In this document: one piece after another, positions 25,853 to 38,700 of the stretch | Position numbering within the stretch: the stretch's first letter is position 1 | Layout of the letters: each line of letters opens with the position of its first letter | NCBI GenBank assembly: GCA_033063855.1 | Contig: CP093829.1 | Location: 21,235,537-21,299,536, forward strand | Length of the DNA: 64,000 nucleotides | Direction of reading: 5' to 3' | From: Smittia aterrima | Lineage: Eukaryota > Arthropoda > Insecta > Diptera > Chironomidae | Notes under the pieces: model-generated | What the model was told of the DNA's origin: nothing | What the model saw: only the letters and a program-made list of their open reading frames with translations | The model's database searches: none | Program-made: the position numbers and the translations under genes

Positions 25853-26198
25853 ATAATCCGAGCTCAGTCATTTAGCTGTAGTGATAAATGATTATTTCTA
25901 GTCGCATATAAATTTGTTGAATCACATTTTGCCGAAACGAGTCGTTAGTTTATCGCATTTTGCTTATCAGCTCATTCCTCCCTCATCAACAACAGATAAC
26001 ACACCTCAATTGAACACAACAGAGTTTTATTTAAAAGTCAAATAACAAAAATATCGTTCATGTACTTAAGGCACGTTGGAAAGTTTCAACTTCGTCGATG
26101 TTTGTTAGTTACTCGTCACCATAATAGTTGTATAAGAATTACTTAATAAATGCAAAAAACTTGAACATTCTTGTTTTGATGGTATTCAATGGAGAGTT
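25853..26198. terminator. Convergent 3' region of tetraspanin and SCOT
   Basis: The tetraspanin signal AATAAA is at 26145-26150. A minus-strand AATAAA (TTTATT, 26026-26031) is a candidate for SCOT. If both are used, the two 3'UTRs overlap by more than 100 bp. Confidence 0.4.
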
Positions 26199-28024
26199 TT
26201 AAACTTGTTGCATTGGCTTTAGGTCTTCAGCGACACGGAAAATGCATCCAGTCGATTGCACAACATCCTCGATTGTAACATCTTCAGCTTTTTCAATTAG
26301 AGTCAAACCCTTTTCATTGTCCACTTCGAAAACTGCTTTTTCTGTGATTATCATATCAACGCATTGCTTTCCTGTTAAGGGAAGGGAGCACTCCTTTAAT
26401 ATTTTAGGCTTTCCGTCCTTGCTGTTGTGTTCCTGTAATAAAAAAGCTTTTTAGTAAATCGATTTGTTTCATTTTCAGGACTTACCATTGTGATGATGGT
26501 CTTGGTTCCTGGAGCCGCGACTAAATCCATTGCTCCTCCCATTCCTTTGACTAACTTTCCGGGAATCATCCAATTCGCGAGATCTCCGAATTGTGAAACT
26601 TCCATTGCTCCAAGGACAGTGATGTCAATGTGACCACCGCGAATCATTGCAAATGAATCATCAGAACCGAAGTAAGAAGCTCCGGGGATGACTGTGACAG
26701 TTTCCTTTCCGGCATTGATTAAATCAGCGTCGACTTGGAACTCTTCAGGGAACGGACCGAGTCCTAAAATTCCATTCTCAGATTGAAGATGAACAGTGAT
26801 GGCACTGGGAATATAATTGCTCGACAGAACTGGAATTCCAATTCCGAGATTGACGTTCATGCCGTCTCTGAACTCACAAGCGACTCTTCTAACGATTCTT
26901 TCACGTAATTTCGCTGATTTTGATTCTTTTTTGTTAGCTCCATCTGGTTTACTAATTTGTAATCTTTCAATTCTTTTCTCGAATTTGCTTCTAATGATTC
27001 TTTGAACGAATATTCCTGGAATGTGAATTTCGTCTGCTTTCAAATCTCCAACAGGAACAATTTCTTCGACTTCAGCGATTGTGATCTTTCCAGCTTTGCA
27101 CATTGGAGGATTAAAGTTTCGCGCTGATTTGTTGAAAATTAGATTTCCGAGCTCGTCAGCTTTGTAAGCTCTGACGAGAGCGTAGTCGCCAGTGATTGCT
27201 TCTTCCATAATGTAATTCTTTCCATTGAAAACTTTATGTTCACGTCTTTGACTTTGAAGGGCGACTTTGCCTCCTTCGCCATATTTGATTGGCGATCCTC
27301 CCTCGTGAACTAAAGTTGCGAAACCTGTTGGAGTGTAGAAAGCTGGAATTCCAGCTCCACCAGCTCGAATTCTCTCAGCAAGAGTTCCCTGAGGTGTCAA
27401 CTCAAGTTCAAGCTCTCCCGACAAATATTGTCGTTCAAACTCAGCGTTTTCACCAACATAAGACGCGATCATTCGCTTGATGCGACGATCTTTGAGTAAA
27501 ATTCCGAGGCCAAAGTTGTCAACTCCTAAAACAAGATTTTCCGGAATTAGTTTGAAGCAAAACTAAATAATTAAGAGATGTCACCTGCATTATTGGAAAC
27601 GATTGTCAAATCCTTTTTGCCGGTATCCAACAAAGCTTGAATTAAGTTCTCAGGGATTCCACAAAGACCTTGAATGAGAATGAATTTGTTTACACTTCGC
27701 AATCTTTATTAGTTCATTGTCAATTTGTCTTACCGAATCCTCCGATTAGCAGTTTAGCTCCGTTTGGAATATCTGCCACAGCATCTTGAGCGTTGCTATA
27801 AATCTTCCCTTTGTACGCTTTTTGGAGGCTCGCACTTTGAGAGAAATAACATCCGAGAACCTGTCCGTAGCGAGATAAAAGTAAACTTGAAATATGACGA
27901 CCTTGAAGATAATTTTTCAATTCGAAACATCATGCGATGAAAAACTTACTTTTAAGCTTTGATTCGTTAATTTTGTAAAATGATTGTTCTGACTTAACAG
28001 ATTTGAACACTTTGAGAGTAACAT
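26199..28024 (-). CDS. SCOT: Succinyl-CoA:3-ketoacid CoA transferase (SCOT), mitochondrial
   Basis: Minus-strand exons: 28024-27950, 27860-27734, 27668-27585, 27525-26486, 26432-26199; 1560 nt, 519 aa, the usual SCOT length. The first exon (MLLSKCSNLLSQNNHF) is basic and hydroxylated like a mitochondrial transit peptide. It joins exon 2 by an 89-bp phase-0 intron that I inferred from phase. The N-terminal subdomain has LLIGGFGLCGIPENL and FNGKNYIMEEAITGDYALVRA. The C-terminal subdomain has NLGIGIPVL and SENGILGLGP, which holds the catalytic Glu near residue 345. The enzyme transfers CoA from succinyl-CoA to acetoacetate in ketone-body use in the mitochondrial matrix. Both catalytic subdomains are intact. 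Confidence 0.93.
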
Positions 28025-29625
28025 CTTTGTTCTAATGACTTTAAATATTCAGAATTTATTCGAATAAAAATTTGCTACAAACTCGACGAACCCACAGAAA
28101 CGAACTAAGAGAGAGAGAGGAAGAAAAAAATATTCTTTGATGTTTTTCACATAAGCACGACAATAAATCGCGACTCTAATGTAAACCGCGCGTGGATTTC
28201 AAATGAAATGAAACAAAAAAATATTTAAATCAATGTTTTTAATATTTATTATTTCAAAGACAATTGATCAAATAAAATTCTCGTGAGATTATTTTTAGAA
28301 GAAAGAAACAGAATTTGAAAAGTAAATAAAAGCTTTCGTCAATATCAGAGAAAAAGTAGATCACAAACCTTTTGTTTGATGAATTGTTCAATAATTTTCA
28401 TGTCAAGAACGAGATTATCTCATCGAGATATTTCAATTATTGAATGATTGTGAAGTTTAAAACCTTTCAAATGTTGTTTTCCTTATGTCGCTTGATCTCT
28501 CTTTTTAAAAAATGATTTTCTTCATCGTCTTCAAGATGAAAGTTTCAAACTTTAAATCAAATATTTGAACAATTTGATAAGCATCGGAAAAAAATTCGTT
28601 AGAGAGTTAAAATATTGTTCGGGGTTGGGATTCTTCAGACTCAACAGCAGCAGCAGCAGCAAATACAAACAAAACAACGAGCGATTGTATTCTTCTCTTT
28701 TCATATCATTACCATTTTCTGTTCCGTAGTGGACTCTAAAAGGTAGAAATGAGTGAGCGACTGACTCTCTTCCCATCGAATTTTGATGCTTCATTGTGAG
28801 GGTTTTTATATTAATTTCAGTTTCAGGTTTGCCTTCGGCGTATTCGCATCGTATCGTTTAGATCAAGTTGCTCGCGTGTTCTTTTTCGTTTTATTTTATT
28901 TTGCATTGTTGTTAATGAGGAAGAAGTAGAAGTTTAGTGAAAATCTCTGAATTTTTTTAAGAGTTTCTCTCAGAGAATTGATTAACGTAAAAGGTAAATT
29001 TGTTGATATTATCAGAGTTTGATTTTGTAATTTTTTTCTTGAGTAAAAATCAATGCGCGACCTTCGTGCTTCGAGTTCATTAAAAATTTAAAGTTATTGG
29101 TGATTATCGTAAATGCAATTGAAATCTAAGAATGAGAAATTGAAAATTTCTTGATTCTCCTGACACGTGTAGCTCAAATAATTTTACTTAGTGTTCCAAA
29201 TTAATTGTGCCGAATTATGCTGAGATTTCAAAAGAACGAGATTGTGCTGAGTCAATGCCGTATTAAATTACAAACCTACACTACTGCGAAGTTAAGAACA
29301 ATTTAACTCCGCTTCAGTGAACTTAGAACTCACAATGAATGCAAAAGTTCTCTTACTCTGTTTTGTGTTGTGATAAAAACCGGATAATGACTCTGAACTC
29401 TCTTGACATTTAAGTTTTCACCTCGAAACGTTTCATCTGTCGCAAATCACACTTAATCCTCTCGAAGATTGGGCGTTCTTAAACGATAAGATAAACGATA
29501 TCTCGAGCAATAAAATTAACTTCGTGAACTTGAGTACAAAACAAAAAGTTTAAATAAAAAATTTAATTACAGATTGAACTTTAATTAAGTGATTGGTGAA
29601 TGAATATGAAGCAATAATCAACAGA
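28025..29625. other. Divergent upstream region of SCOT (-) and DAGL-beta (+)
   Basis: No gene is seen. A short CAG repeat (about six units) lies at 28647-28662. Just before the DAGL start there is a tiny upstream ORF (ATG near 29600, five codons). Core promoters are not evident. Confidence 0.4.
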
Positions 29626-32600
29626 ATGCCAGCCCTTAAGCTTTTTGGTCGGAGATGGCTTGCGGCATCAGATGACCTCACATTTCCCTGCATTTTCGAG
29701 TTTTTATGGAGAATAGTTTTCCTGGGATTCTCGTCAATTGCTTTGAGGAATTATTGGATATTTTTCGAATCACAAGTTGTGATTGATGACGAAACACACG
29801 AAGGTGCAACAAACAATGAAACAAGTTGTCACGAGCAAGATGTGATTTTTATCAAAATCTATTTAATCGGAGTTAATGCCATCGTGGCCTTGAATCTGCC
29901 TTTGTTGGCTCTTTTGATTTACAACAGTGGACGAGGCAGCATTGCAGACACAAATGCAAGACGATTCATCAATCCGTTGCTTTATTTGAAGTGAGTGAAA
30001 GTTTTTATTTCATTGAAAAGAAATAATTTTCTTTTGTGTTTAGAATCTTTCTCATTTTGCCGGAGGTAGCAGCAAATGTCATGGCAACACTTTGGACTTA
30101 CAGTGGATTTGTGCAATGTACAAATTTAAACGACTCGTTTGCTAACACGACTGTTGAATGTGAGTGACTCGTTTTTGTTATGAACTGAGTGAGGAAATGT
30201 TGATGTTTACTTTGTCACTTAAACCGAATAGCGAGAACATTTTGTTTAGTGAAAAAGCTTTCTCATTCGAATGAATTACATTTTTGTCCGTGAGGTTACG
30301 ACCTATTACTTCAGGGTTAGGCTATCAAATAAAAATCCCTTAATTAAATTCGTTGTCTCACTCATCGACATTTGTTTTCCCAAAGGAAAAACGCGCCCCA
30401 GAAACTAATTCTAATTATTTAAATAGATTGCACAATATTCTATTGGATCATCTTTTGCGTAGTCATATTGAGTATCATGCTTGCCTATGATCCACTCGGT
30501 AAGTGAATGAAAAATCTTTTTTAAATTTAATTTAAAATTGAAACTCCAAATAACTTTTTAAAGGCGCTCAAAGTTTTAAAACGATTCGAGACGGCAACGG
30601 AAATTTCGATTCTAATGAATATCACGACATCATGCACAGAAAGATAACAAAGCTTTGGCTGCGACGATTCAAACTTGCGTTCTGTTGCGTTACGAATGGC
30701 GAGTTTGGAGACGAAGCATTCACGCAAAGTGCCGAATTATTCAGTCATCTGTTTCGAGGAACCGATTTGGTTCCAACAGGTTTGTTAGCTATTTCAATAA
30801 TTCTAAAAATACGAAACTAAACAAATATGTTTTTTATCAGACTTGCTCGCTGGCTCGATCCTACTGCGGATACGACAGAAGAAAGAACAAAGAGAACTTC
30901 TGCGCGTGCAGATGCTAAATGACACTGCGCCCAAATATTCATCAGATTTGACAAGAATTTTCAGCACTCAACCTCAGTGGATGACTTTACGAAATGCTCA
31001 ACACTTCCTACGTTTCGCGGTTTCGAGTTATGGTTGGCCAATGGTTTGCGCAATCGCTCCGTGTCGAGGATGGTTCGGAATGCTTAAAAAGGTTACTTGC
31101 TGCATGTGCTTCAGGTGAGAACATTCACAATTAGATTGGGAAGATAAAAACATTGAAATTCTTCCAGGAAAAGGAGAACTCACATTGTTGAAGACAACTG
31201 CTGTCAGTGTAACGTAGCTGGAGCGAGATTCGCGTCACGAATCCACAACGACGACGTCATTTACGCTTCTTTCAAAAATCAAGTTTTTGAGGTGAGCGCT
31301 GTTGATAAACAAGCGAATCAAGGTTATCGAGCCGGTTTTTATTCAGTAAAATATTTCAAAAGATGTGAAAGTTATTGGACTTGTCCTTTGACGATTTTCG
31401 AACGAAGTCTGAAGATTGTTTTTTAAATTCTTCTTTGAAGTTCTGATGAATGAAATATTTGTTACTTTCATTAAATAATTTTTGTCAACAATTTCTTTGA
31501 AACTTACGAACTCGATAAAAACATTTTAAAAGACGTAACAGTTAGAGAAGAGGTGAAGATGAAGTTTCTAAATATTTACTTTCGAGACGACTGAAATTGC
31601 AAACGGAATGTCATTCATTTACATAATTTTCGCGACTCTAAAAAACAAATATTTCTTTATTAAATAATTCTATTTTCTTTTCAAGGTTCCCTTTTGTATT
31701 TTGGCTGATCACAGTACAAAGAGTGTGGTGCTAACGATTCGAGGAAGTTGGTCGTTATCCGATGTTTTCACGTAAATATTTCTCTGAAATTATTTAAAAT
31801 TGTTTGATTATCAAACGAAATAATTTCAGAGATTTGGCGGCTGCACCAAGACCATTTCACGCTCCAGGGATGCCAGAAGACACCGTCGCTCATCATGGAA
31901 TGGCGATTTGTTGTGAAAGAATTATCGCGAGATTGATGGAAGATAATTTGCTGGAGAGAGCGTTAGCTCAATATCCAGATTACGATGATTTCGTGATAAC
32001 TGGGCATAGCTTAGGAGCTGGATTGGCTGTGCTAATTGGAGCTAAGCTACGATCAATTTATCCTTACCTCAAAGTTTATGGCTTCGCGACACCTTCAGGT
32101 TTATTATCACGCGAAGCTGCCAAACTCACCGAACAATTTGCGTTTACAATGACAGTCGGCGATGATTTCGTCGCACGAATGAGTTTGGAGGGAGTCGAAT
32201 CATTGAAAACTGGAATTTTAGAAACTTTGCAATCTTGCAAACTTCCAAAGGTAAAATCAAAATTAACTTTAATTCATTTCTGAGTCTCAAATAAAAATCT
32301 CTTTCAGTATAAAATCATCATGAAGGGAATCATTTACAGCTTCCTAGGGATCCCAACAAAAGACTTAGAGAAGCCTTGGTACGACGTGAATGAAATTGCA
32401 CAAATCTCAAGTCATTCATCGACATTACTCGACAGCCAAGTCGTTGCCACAATCTCTCACGTAAGTCGATTAAATAATAAATTTTAAAGATTTAAAAACA
32501 TTTCTTCACAGCATTGTTTTGGTGGAAATCCAACATTGCAAGCTCCACGAAGAAAGCTTTACATCGCCGGTCGAATATTGCACATTGTGAGAAAGAAGAA

Positions 32601-32790
32601 ATCTGAGATCGAGAAAGGATCAATTCTGTCGCCTTACGAAATGCGATGGGCCATGCCAGAAGACTTCAATGATATGAAAGTAATGCCGAGAATGATGCTC
32701 GATCATTGGCCTCATAACATCATGAAAGTGTTGACGAAGATCTTGAAAGAACGAAACAGCGACTCTCAACTCTCAGTCGATAAAATTTAG
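29626..32790 (+). CDS. Diacylglycerol lipase, beta type (sn-1 DAG lipase)
   Basis: Exons 29626-29990, 30044-30159, 30427-30498, 30564-30779, 30841-31114, 31168-31291, 31686-31771, 31830-32250, 32308-32460, 32512-32790; 701 aa. The start MPALKLFGRRWLAASDDL matches the DAGL N-terminus. Four transmembrane segments lie in the first 180 residues. After a cytosolic linker (SAELFSHLFRGTDLVPTDLLAG) comes the alpha/beta-hydrolase domain, with nucleophile Ser478 in GHSLGAG, Asp530 in GDDFVARMS and a likely catalytic His633 in GRILHIV. The short length, without the long C-terminal tail of DAGL-alpha, points to the beta type. The enzyme hydrolyses diacylglycerol to 2-monoacylglycerol at membranes. The catalytic residues appear intact. 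Confidence 0.92.
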
Positions 32791-32873
32791 TATCTCTTGT
32801 TGTTTTCAACAATTCTGTGATAAGACGAAAATAAGTGGCCACCAAGTGAATATTTTTGGAATAACTGTTGAAC

Positions 32874-32980
32874 TTTATTATTAGGAAACATAAAAATCTC
32901 TCTCTCGGGTATTATGGTAATAATCGATCCACATTATTCTTTGTTATCTTCCGATGAATCTCTAAGAACAAGACAATAAA
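32874..32980. terminator. Overlapping poly(A) signals of DAGL-beta (+) and the DC-STAMP gene (-)
   Basis: Minus-strand AATAAA (TTTATT at 32874-32879) lies 55 bases after the DC-STAMP stop. A plus-strand AATAAA at 32975-32980 is the nearest clear signal for the lipase. Using it would carry the lipase 3'UTR across the last DC-STAMP exon. Confidence 0.4.
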
Positions 32981-35247
32981 ATAATTTTTTTCATCGAAAA
33001 TAAGAAACTTACACTTCCTCGGATATTTCGCTTGAGTCGTTGAGTTTGATTGAATGTTTACACAGCGGGCAAGAGTTTTTGAGTGACGTGAAACATTCTT
33101 TGCAATATAATCCAAAACAATTTGGTGTTGCGCATTTCAAGAGTTCAAGTTTACTAAAATAAACTTCAGTTAAAAGATTAAAACTTTTTGAAAAGAAATA
33201 TTTGCAACCGTTTGCTTGGTCTCCCACAAATTAAACAGCCAACGTCGTTTTCACCGAAAACTCTTCGATAAATCCAAAATCTGAAATAAATTGGTTTTAG
33301 TTTGACTCGACGAACTTTAAAGTTAATCTCACCGATCAAGCTTAGCTCTTATTAAGTCTAAAACTGTTAAAGTTTCTTCAGCAGTTGTTTTGGATTTAGT
33401 GAACTTTCTTTTAAGTTTTTGTCTTGCAAACTTCATAAAGTTTGTTCTCTTTCTCAAGACGTGATGATAAAGCCAAACAGTTCGCTCGAGGGTTCGATCA
33501 GGATAATACAACTTCATAATGAAATATCGAATTCTTAATCCGTAAGGCTCAAGAAAAAGAAGAATCCAAGATAGCACTACTAACACTCCAATCGTCGAAT
33601 ACTTAAAATAATCTGGTCGATGTGGATGAGGACAACATAGTTCCAGCTTGACATCACAGAACTTAATCAGAGGTTTAAATGAATCGACAATACTTCGACA
33701 CATGTCAGCGATTGCTTCACTTCCATCAATTTTAATTGACACGAACTCATCTTCAAATGGAAATCAAAAAAAAATTGAAAAGTTAGAAACGAATTAGTTT
33801 AAATAATTCTCACCATCATGATCAATCAAATTTGCTTGTCGGCCAACAATTTCAGCGATCGATAGAAGCCAATAAAGTGAATAGTCAGCTAACAAAATCC
33901 CAGAAATATGAAGTGTCGAAATTAAAAGGAAAATTCCTTTCTCGAGCACACGCAAATATTCGCGAGTGACCAAATTGAATTTAGTTATCTCAACAAACGA
34001 TCTCTTTTCACGAGTTGTCAACGGCAAAACGCAATCCATTTTTAGATGAGATCTCTTTTCATCAATTTGATGGAAAAGTTTGGTGATGAAAACATTTTGG
34101 TATCGCAGACTTGACATGTACGAGTTTTTATATTTTATAGCTCTGGAATAAAAAATATTTTAAGTTCGTCCATCAAATGATTCCAACTTCCTCACCTAAC
34201 TATCATCCAGAGAAGGAAAACACTGGCCAACGTTCCACTAAACTTGATCAACTTAAAAATCTTTTCAGTTCGACTCTGAATCTCTCCAACAATTTCAGAT
34301 TGAACCAATCGAATTGATTTCGAGGAATTCGTTTGAAATTGAAATTTGTGATCAAACTTGACGGAAACTTTGAAAATTGTTTCCATGTTCTCAACGAACT
34401 CATCAATTTCTAGGAAAATAAAATATTTTTAAAATCTTTGTTCAATCATTTCTTGGAATGACTTGCTTTCAATCATCTCATTTAGAGTTTCATCGACAAC
34501 AAGCTCCTTCACTTCACAAAGATAATCGAGCGATTTGAATCCATAACAAAACATTTTCGCTAAGTAAGTGACATCGCAGAATATTTTTAAGCTGCCAAGA
34601 TCTTCTCTGCAAAAGAAATTTAATTGAAAAATTATTAAAATTTGGAAAAAAATCTTTATTTACCGGCACTCGACAAGATTTGTTTCAAATGCTTTGATAC
34701 ATCGATCAAATGGCGTTCCTTTCGTTTTGTTGCAGAACTCAGCGATCTCCTTCAACCAAATCATTGCTTTTCTAATCACGTTAACCACATTCCTCACTTT
34801 ATTCCTGAGTTCCAATGAAGATTCTTTCACTTTTTCTGCCATTTCACGAATCGACGAAAGAATTTTTTCGAAAGCTTCCTTCACAGTCAAATAAGGTTCT
34901 TGCAATGCAATCTTAAGCTGTTCCTCTCCACAAACCATGCTGTCACTCAGAACGTTCACATTATTTTTGAGATTGTAACCAGGACCAAAGAAAGTCAGAG
35001 CAAAAGTGTAAGCAATGATAACTGATCTTCCTCTCTTGCCGAAAAATTGAGGAATCACGAGAAGAAAAATGCATCGCGAAGGTTTGTGTAACAGAAAAAT
35101 CGTTGAAAAGAGAGAGAACAAAGTCAACGCGATGAGAAAACTTTTCGCTGATTGTACAAACAGAAAAGTCGTTACAATGAATCCAAATATTAACGAACAC
35201 GAAACAAAACAAAATTTCTTGATAAACTTTTTTCTATTCTTCGACAT
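32934..35247 (-). CDS. DC-STAMP-domain membrane protein with C-terminal RING (DCST1/2, sneaky family)
   Basis: Minus-strand exons: 35247-34664, 34606-34467, 34409-34196, 34142-33814, 33750-33333, 33280-33209, 33153-33013, 32961-32934; 641 aa. Start is ATG 35247 (aaaATGTCG); the upstream in-frame sequence lacks an ATG. Several hydrophobic helices occur from residue 15 on, with the family signature FGKRGRSVIIAYTFALTFFGP in the first exon. Other helices lie near exon 4 (LLISTLHISGILLADYSLYW) and exon 5 (GVLVVLSWILLFLEP). The C-terminus is a cysteine-rich RING-like finger: CLIC, then CATPNC, YCKECF and CPLC. Known members (Drosophila sneaky, DCST1/DCST2) act in sperm for gamete fusion or sperm membrane breakdown; that role is family knowledge. 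The second intron (34466-34410) has a GC donor. Confidence 0.86.
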
Positions 35248-35715
35248 TTTCAAACTTTGCTTGCTAAGAAATATTTTTAAAAATAAAGCTTCAAAGGCAA
35301 AGTTTTCTGTGAAAGCTTTTGTAATACTAGATTTACTCGAGGAAGCTTTTCCAACTCTCAAAAGAGACTCGAAAGAAAGGTGAAAGAAGAAAGCATTTCT
35401 TCACCAGCTGCTTAACTCTGTTTCTTGTTTCTTAAATATTTATTGATATCAGACGAAGAGAAAGAGCAAACCCATCCGCTCAATCTCACTTCTTGCTCAT
35501 ATATAATAAACTCATCACATAGCTAAACAATCAGTATTCACCTTGATCTTGAACGTTAAGCATCTTCAGGAACTTTATTTGTTTTGTGGTTTTGCAACGC
35601 AAAATGAAATAATTGTGCAAATTATCGACAAAGTTAGTTTGATAAACGGATTTACAAAGTTCGGAGTTTAAAAGAAAATTTGAAGTGAAATTTTTTACCA
35701 CAAGGATTTGAAAAA
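35248..35715 (+). promoter_or_regulatory. Divergent upstream region with Osiris core promoter
   Basis: TATATAA at 35500-35506 lies 31 bases upstream of a TCAGT initiator (35531-35535), a textbook insect core promoter. The Osiris ATG follows about 185 bases later. The start of the minus-strand DC-STAMP gene is at 35247, less than 300 bp from this initiator. Confidence 0.6.
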
Positions 35716-38700
35716 ATGTGGAAGTTCGTAGCAATTTTGGTTTTGGCTACTTTCTGTGTGAACGCAGAAGATGAGCAATCGAAAGGTAAAATATTCCAAC
35801 TGCATTCCAATAAAAACGAAATTTCATTGTCAACGACTTTACATCATTGTTCCACTTTCCTTTAAAAGTTCGTCTTCAATTTCTGAGGACAAACTGCAAT
35901 TGTCTCTGCTGAAAGTGTTTTTTTTTTCTCTTCTAACGATTACAATCGCAGTAACTTCCAGTAGTTGCATTGAAAGAGAAAATAAAGAATCATCGTTTGT
36001 GTAACTTGAGAAGCTGAAATGATCCTCACGATTTTCACATTTACTTCGTTCGATCAAAACAATTTAAATTCTCGTTCCACAAAAACGAAAATGAAAACTT
36101 TCATTAAATCATCTGACTCATCCCGAAAACTCTGAGAGAAATCATACTCGGTTGAGTTTTTGGAGTTGACCTTAAATGTCGCGAAGAATAAAAGAAAGAA
36201 AAATCGCACATATCGCGGAGTAAAGCTCAAGTTGAAATCAATGTCTTCAAAGCCCTCGAATTTCTATTTCATTTAAAATATTCAACACGTCGGCGACTTG
36301 TCATTAGAAATTTCTTTTATCTATTGATATTCAACGACTGCCCATCTCCATTCTCAAAACCTCCGCGAGTCAAGTGGAATTGACATCGAATGAATAATGA
36401 GCGAGTCTTCTATTAATCGCCGAAACATGCCAAGCTATAGCGAATTCGTTAGAGCTTCGGGGGAAAGCTAATCAAAGGGAAAGAAACTAAGGCAGGTCAA
36501 AGCTTAAGAACCTCTTGAAGAAGCTTGTGAATCTTCATGCTATTCATGAAGGTTTTCACGTTAGCATACGGTGATGAGTAATTGAAAACAATTTCACTTT
36601 CCATAATTGAAATTGAACTCAGACAATCAGCAAACAACACGAAACTCTCTCAACCAAATAATTTTTAATTCATTTTCATTCTTCTCAGGTCCACAAGCAC
36701 CATCGTTGTTCGAGACAGTTCTCTGCTATGCATCTCCCAAACCGAGAGATTGTGTGAGGGCGCAAGCAGCTCGCATGCTTGACAGTTGGGACCAAGCAAT
36801 CGAAGAGAAACGCCAAGAGATTATGGGTAAGTGATCATTTAATGAAAAGGTGACGAAAGTTTCACTTGCTGGCGGATTCCGAGAAAGTTTTGCTGACAAG
36901 GAATTTTTCTCGAATGTCGTGATTGATTAGAAAGATTGGCGATGAAAATTGTTTCCCAAGCGCGAGCGTTATGGTCAGACGAACAGTTGATGGGAAAAAC
37001 AGAACTTCTCGCTTATGGAAATATTCAAGATACAATTAACCGTTCATCAACATCATAATTGGCTTTCACAAGCCAACACGTGAAACTCCACTTTGATGGA
37101 AGAAGGGAATTTTCACTTCATCAACCGTCAGACAATAACTCTGCTCGGTGATATCGCGAATGCAAAATTATGTTTCAATGCCATTCACGAAGGAGAATGG
37201 CGAAGGCGCAAAGCTCATCCAAGAACATGTCTTTCTCTTTCTTTCGTCGATTCGTTAGTGAAAATCTCGTTTTCTAATTCAATTTTAATCTTTCGCGATG
37301 GTAAGCAGCATTCCTGACCCAATAATGAAACATCAGCGTGATGTGCAGCCGAAAAAGAAACAAACGAAATGCACATGGCAAAGAAGAGAAACTAACTTTT
37401 CCCATAAGCACCAGCGGATGACAATTTTCCTTTCTAAATATTCTTCACTGACTCTCTCAACTCCCTTCGAGTTGAAATTTATTCACGAGACGAACATGAT
37501 AATCTGAACTTGAGGTATCCAGCAGTTTAGCGAAGACGATGCTCAAAGAAAATTCATTCACGACATCGGCTTACGATGAATGAGAAATGCAAACAGTTAA
37601 AACTTGCTTTTCCTTTTCGTAACGAGAATTTATGTCCGCTTCTTAAATCCATAAATTGAGATGCCTATGCAGGTTGGTAAGAGCGTTGACTCGACTTGCT
37701 CGAAGATTGGCGGATATATTGACACAGAAAATCAAAACGACGAGATAAGACTTTAAAACGGTTTAGAGCAATTTCGCTTCGGAAATGAATTAGCGGAACT
37801 CAATGCAAATTTTTCTGTGAAATCGCGTGCAAGAGTCGGCAAGAACGACGTGAGTGAGACAATTACGCGTAATTCCACTTATGTAAGACTGCTCCACAAT
37901 CGAAACAGAAATTATTTCTTTGACGAAGCGAAGAGCAGTTATTCTTGCGGTGTTTGAGGAAATATAGAACAATTCTATCGAGTTTCTAAATGGCACAAAC
38001 TATCCAGTCGCAGTGCAATGCAGAAAAGCTTGTTTGACTTGATGTCTCACCTATTTCCATAGAAAAACTCTTCGGCAAGGCTTCTCCGGTTGCTAAGAAG
38101 ATTATTTAAAAATAAATTAAAAGATTTAAATTCGTAAGACGCGATGATCTGGAAGATTACCAAGCTCTGGGTCAATCAACACATAACTGCTAATGAATTA
38201 ATCAACGATTACCGAAAACGATATTCTGAAAGTGAAAACTACTTAATGAAACGTTTTCCATTTCTGAATCGTCACTGATTATACAAATTAATTATCTGTC
38301 TCGAGTTCAAGTTCAACAAACGATTAATTATTGAACAATAAACAACAAAGTGTCAGAAAGTTTCGCTTCGGCTGTTAATTATTCCTCTCAAAGCTTTCAT
38401 GCGTGATACTCGTCTGGCCATGTGGAATCAACGGAGCTTGCTTATTAATTAGATCAAGACGGACAAAGATTGTGAGACGGCTGCGAAAAACTCTCTCCTC
38501 TGTTAATTGGGCTTATAAATATTTCAAAGAAAAGTGCGTAACGATGTCACTTTTGATTGAAACTGCGAAAAAAATTCAAAGAAGTTTGATAAACCAAAAA
38601 GTTTTTCGAGTGCCCATTTCACCGATCCCAATGATCTCACAAACAATAAATTTGTAAATCTTTTAATTTATTACACCGAATCCTACAAATTCCTACGGAT

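Noticed and set aside
28647..28662. CAG repeat upstream of SCOT
   Set aside because: Only about six units in noncoding DNA; too short to be notable.
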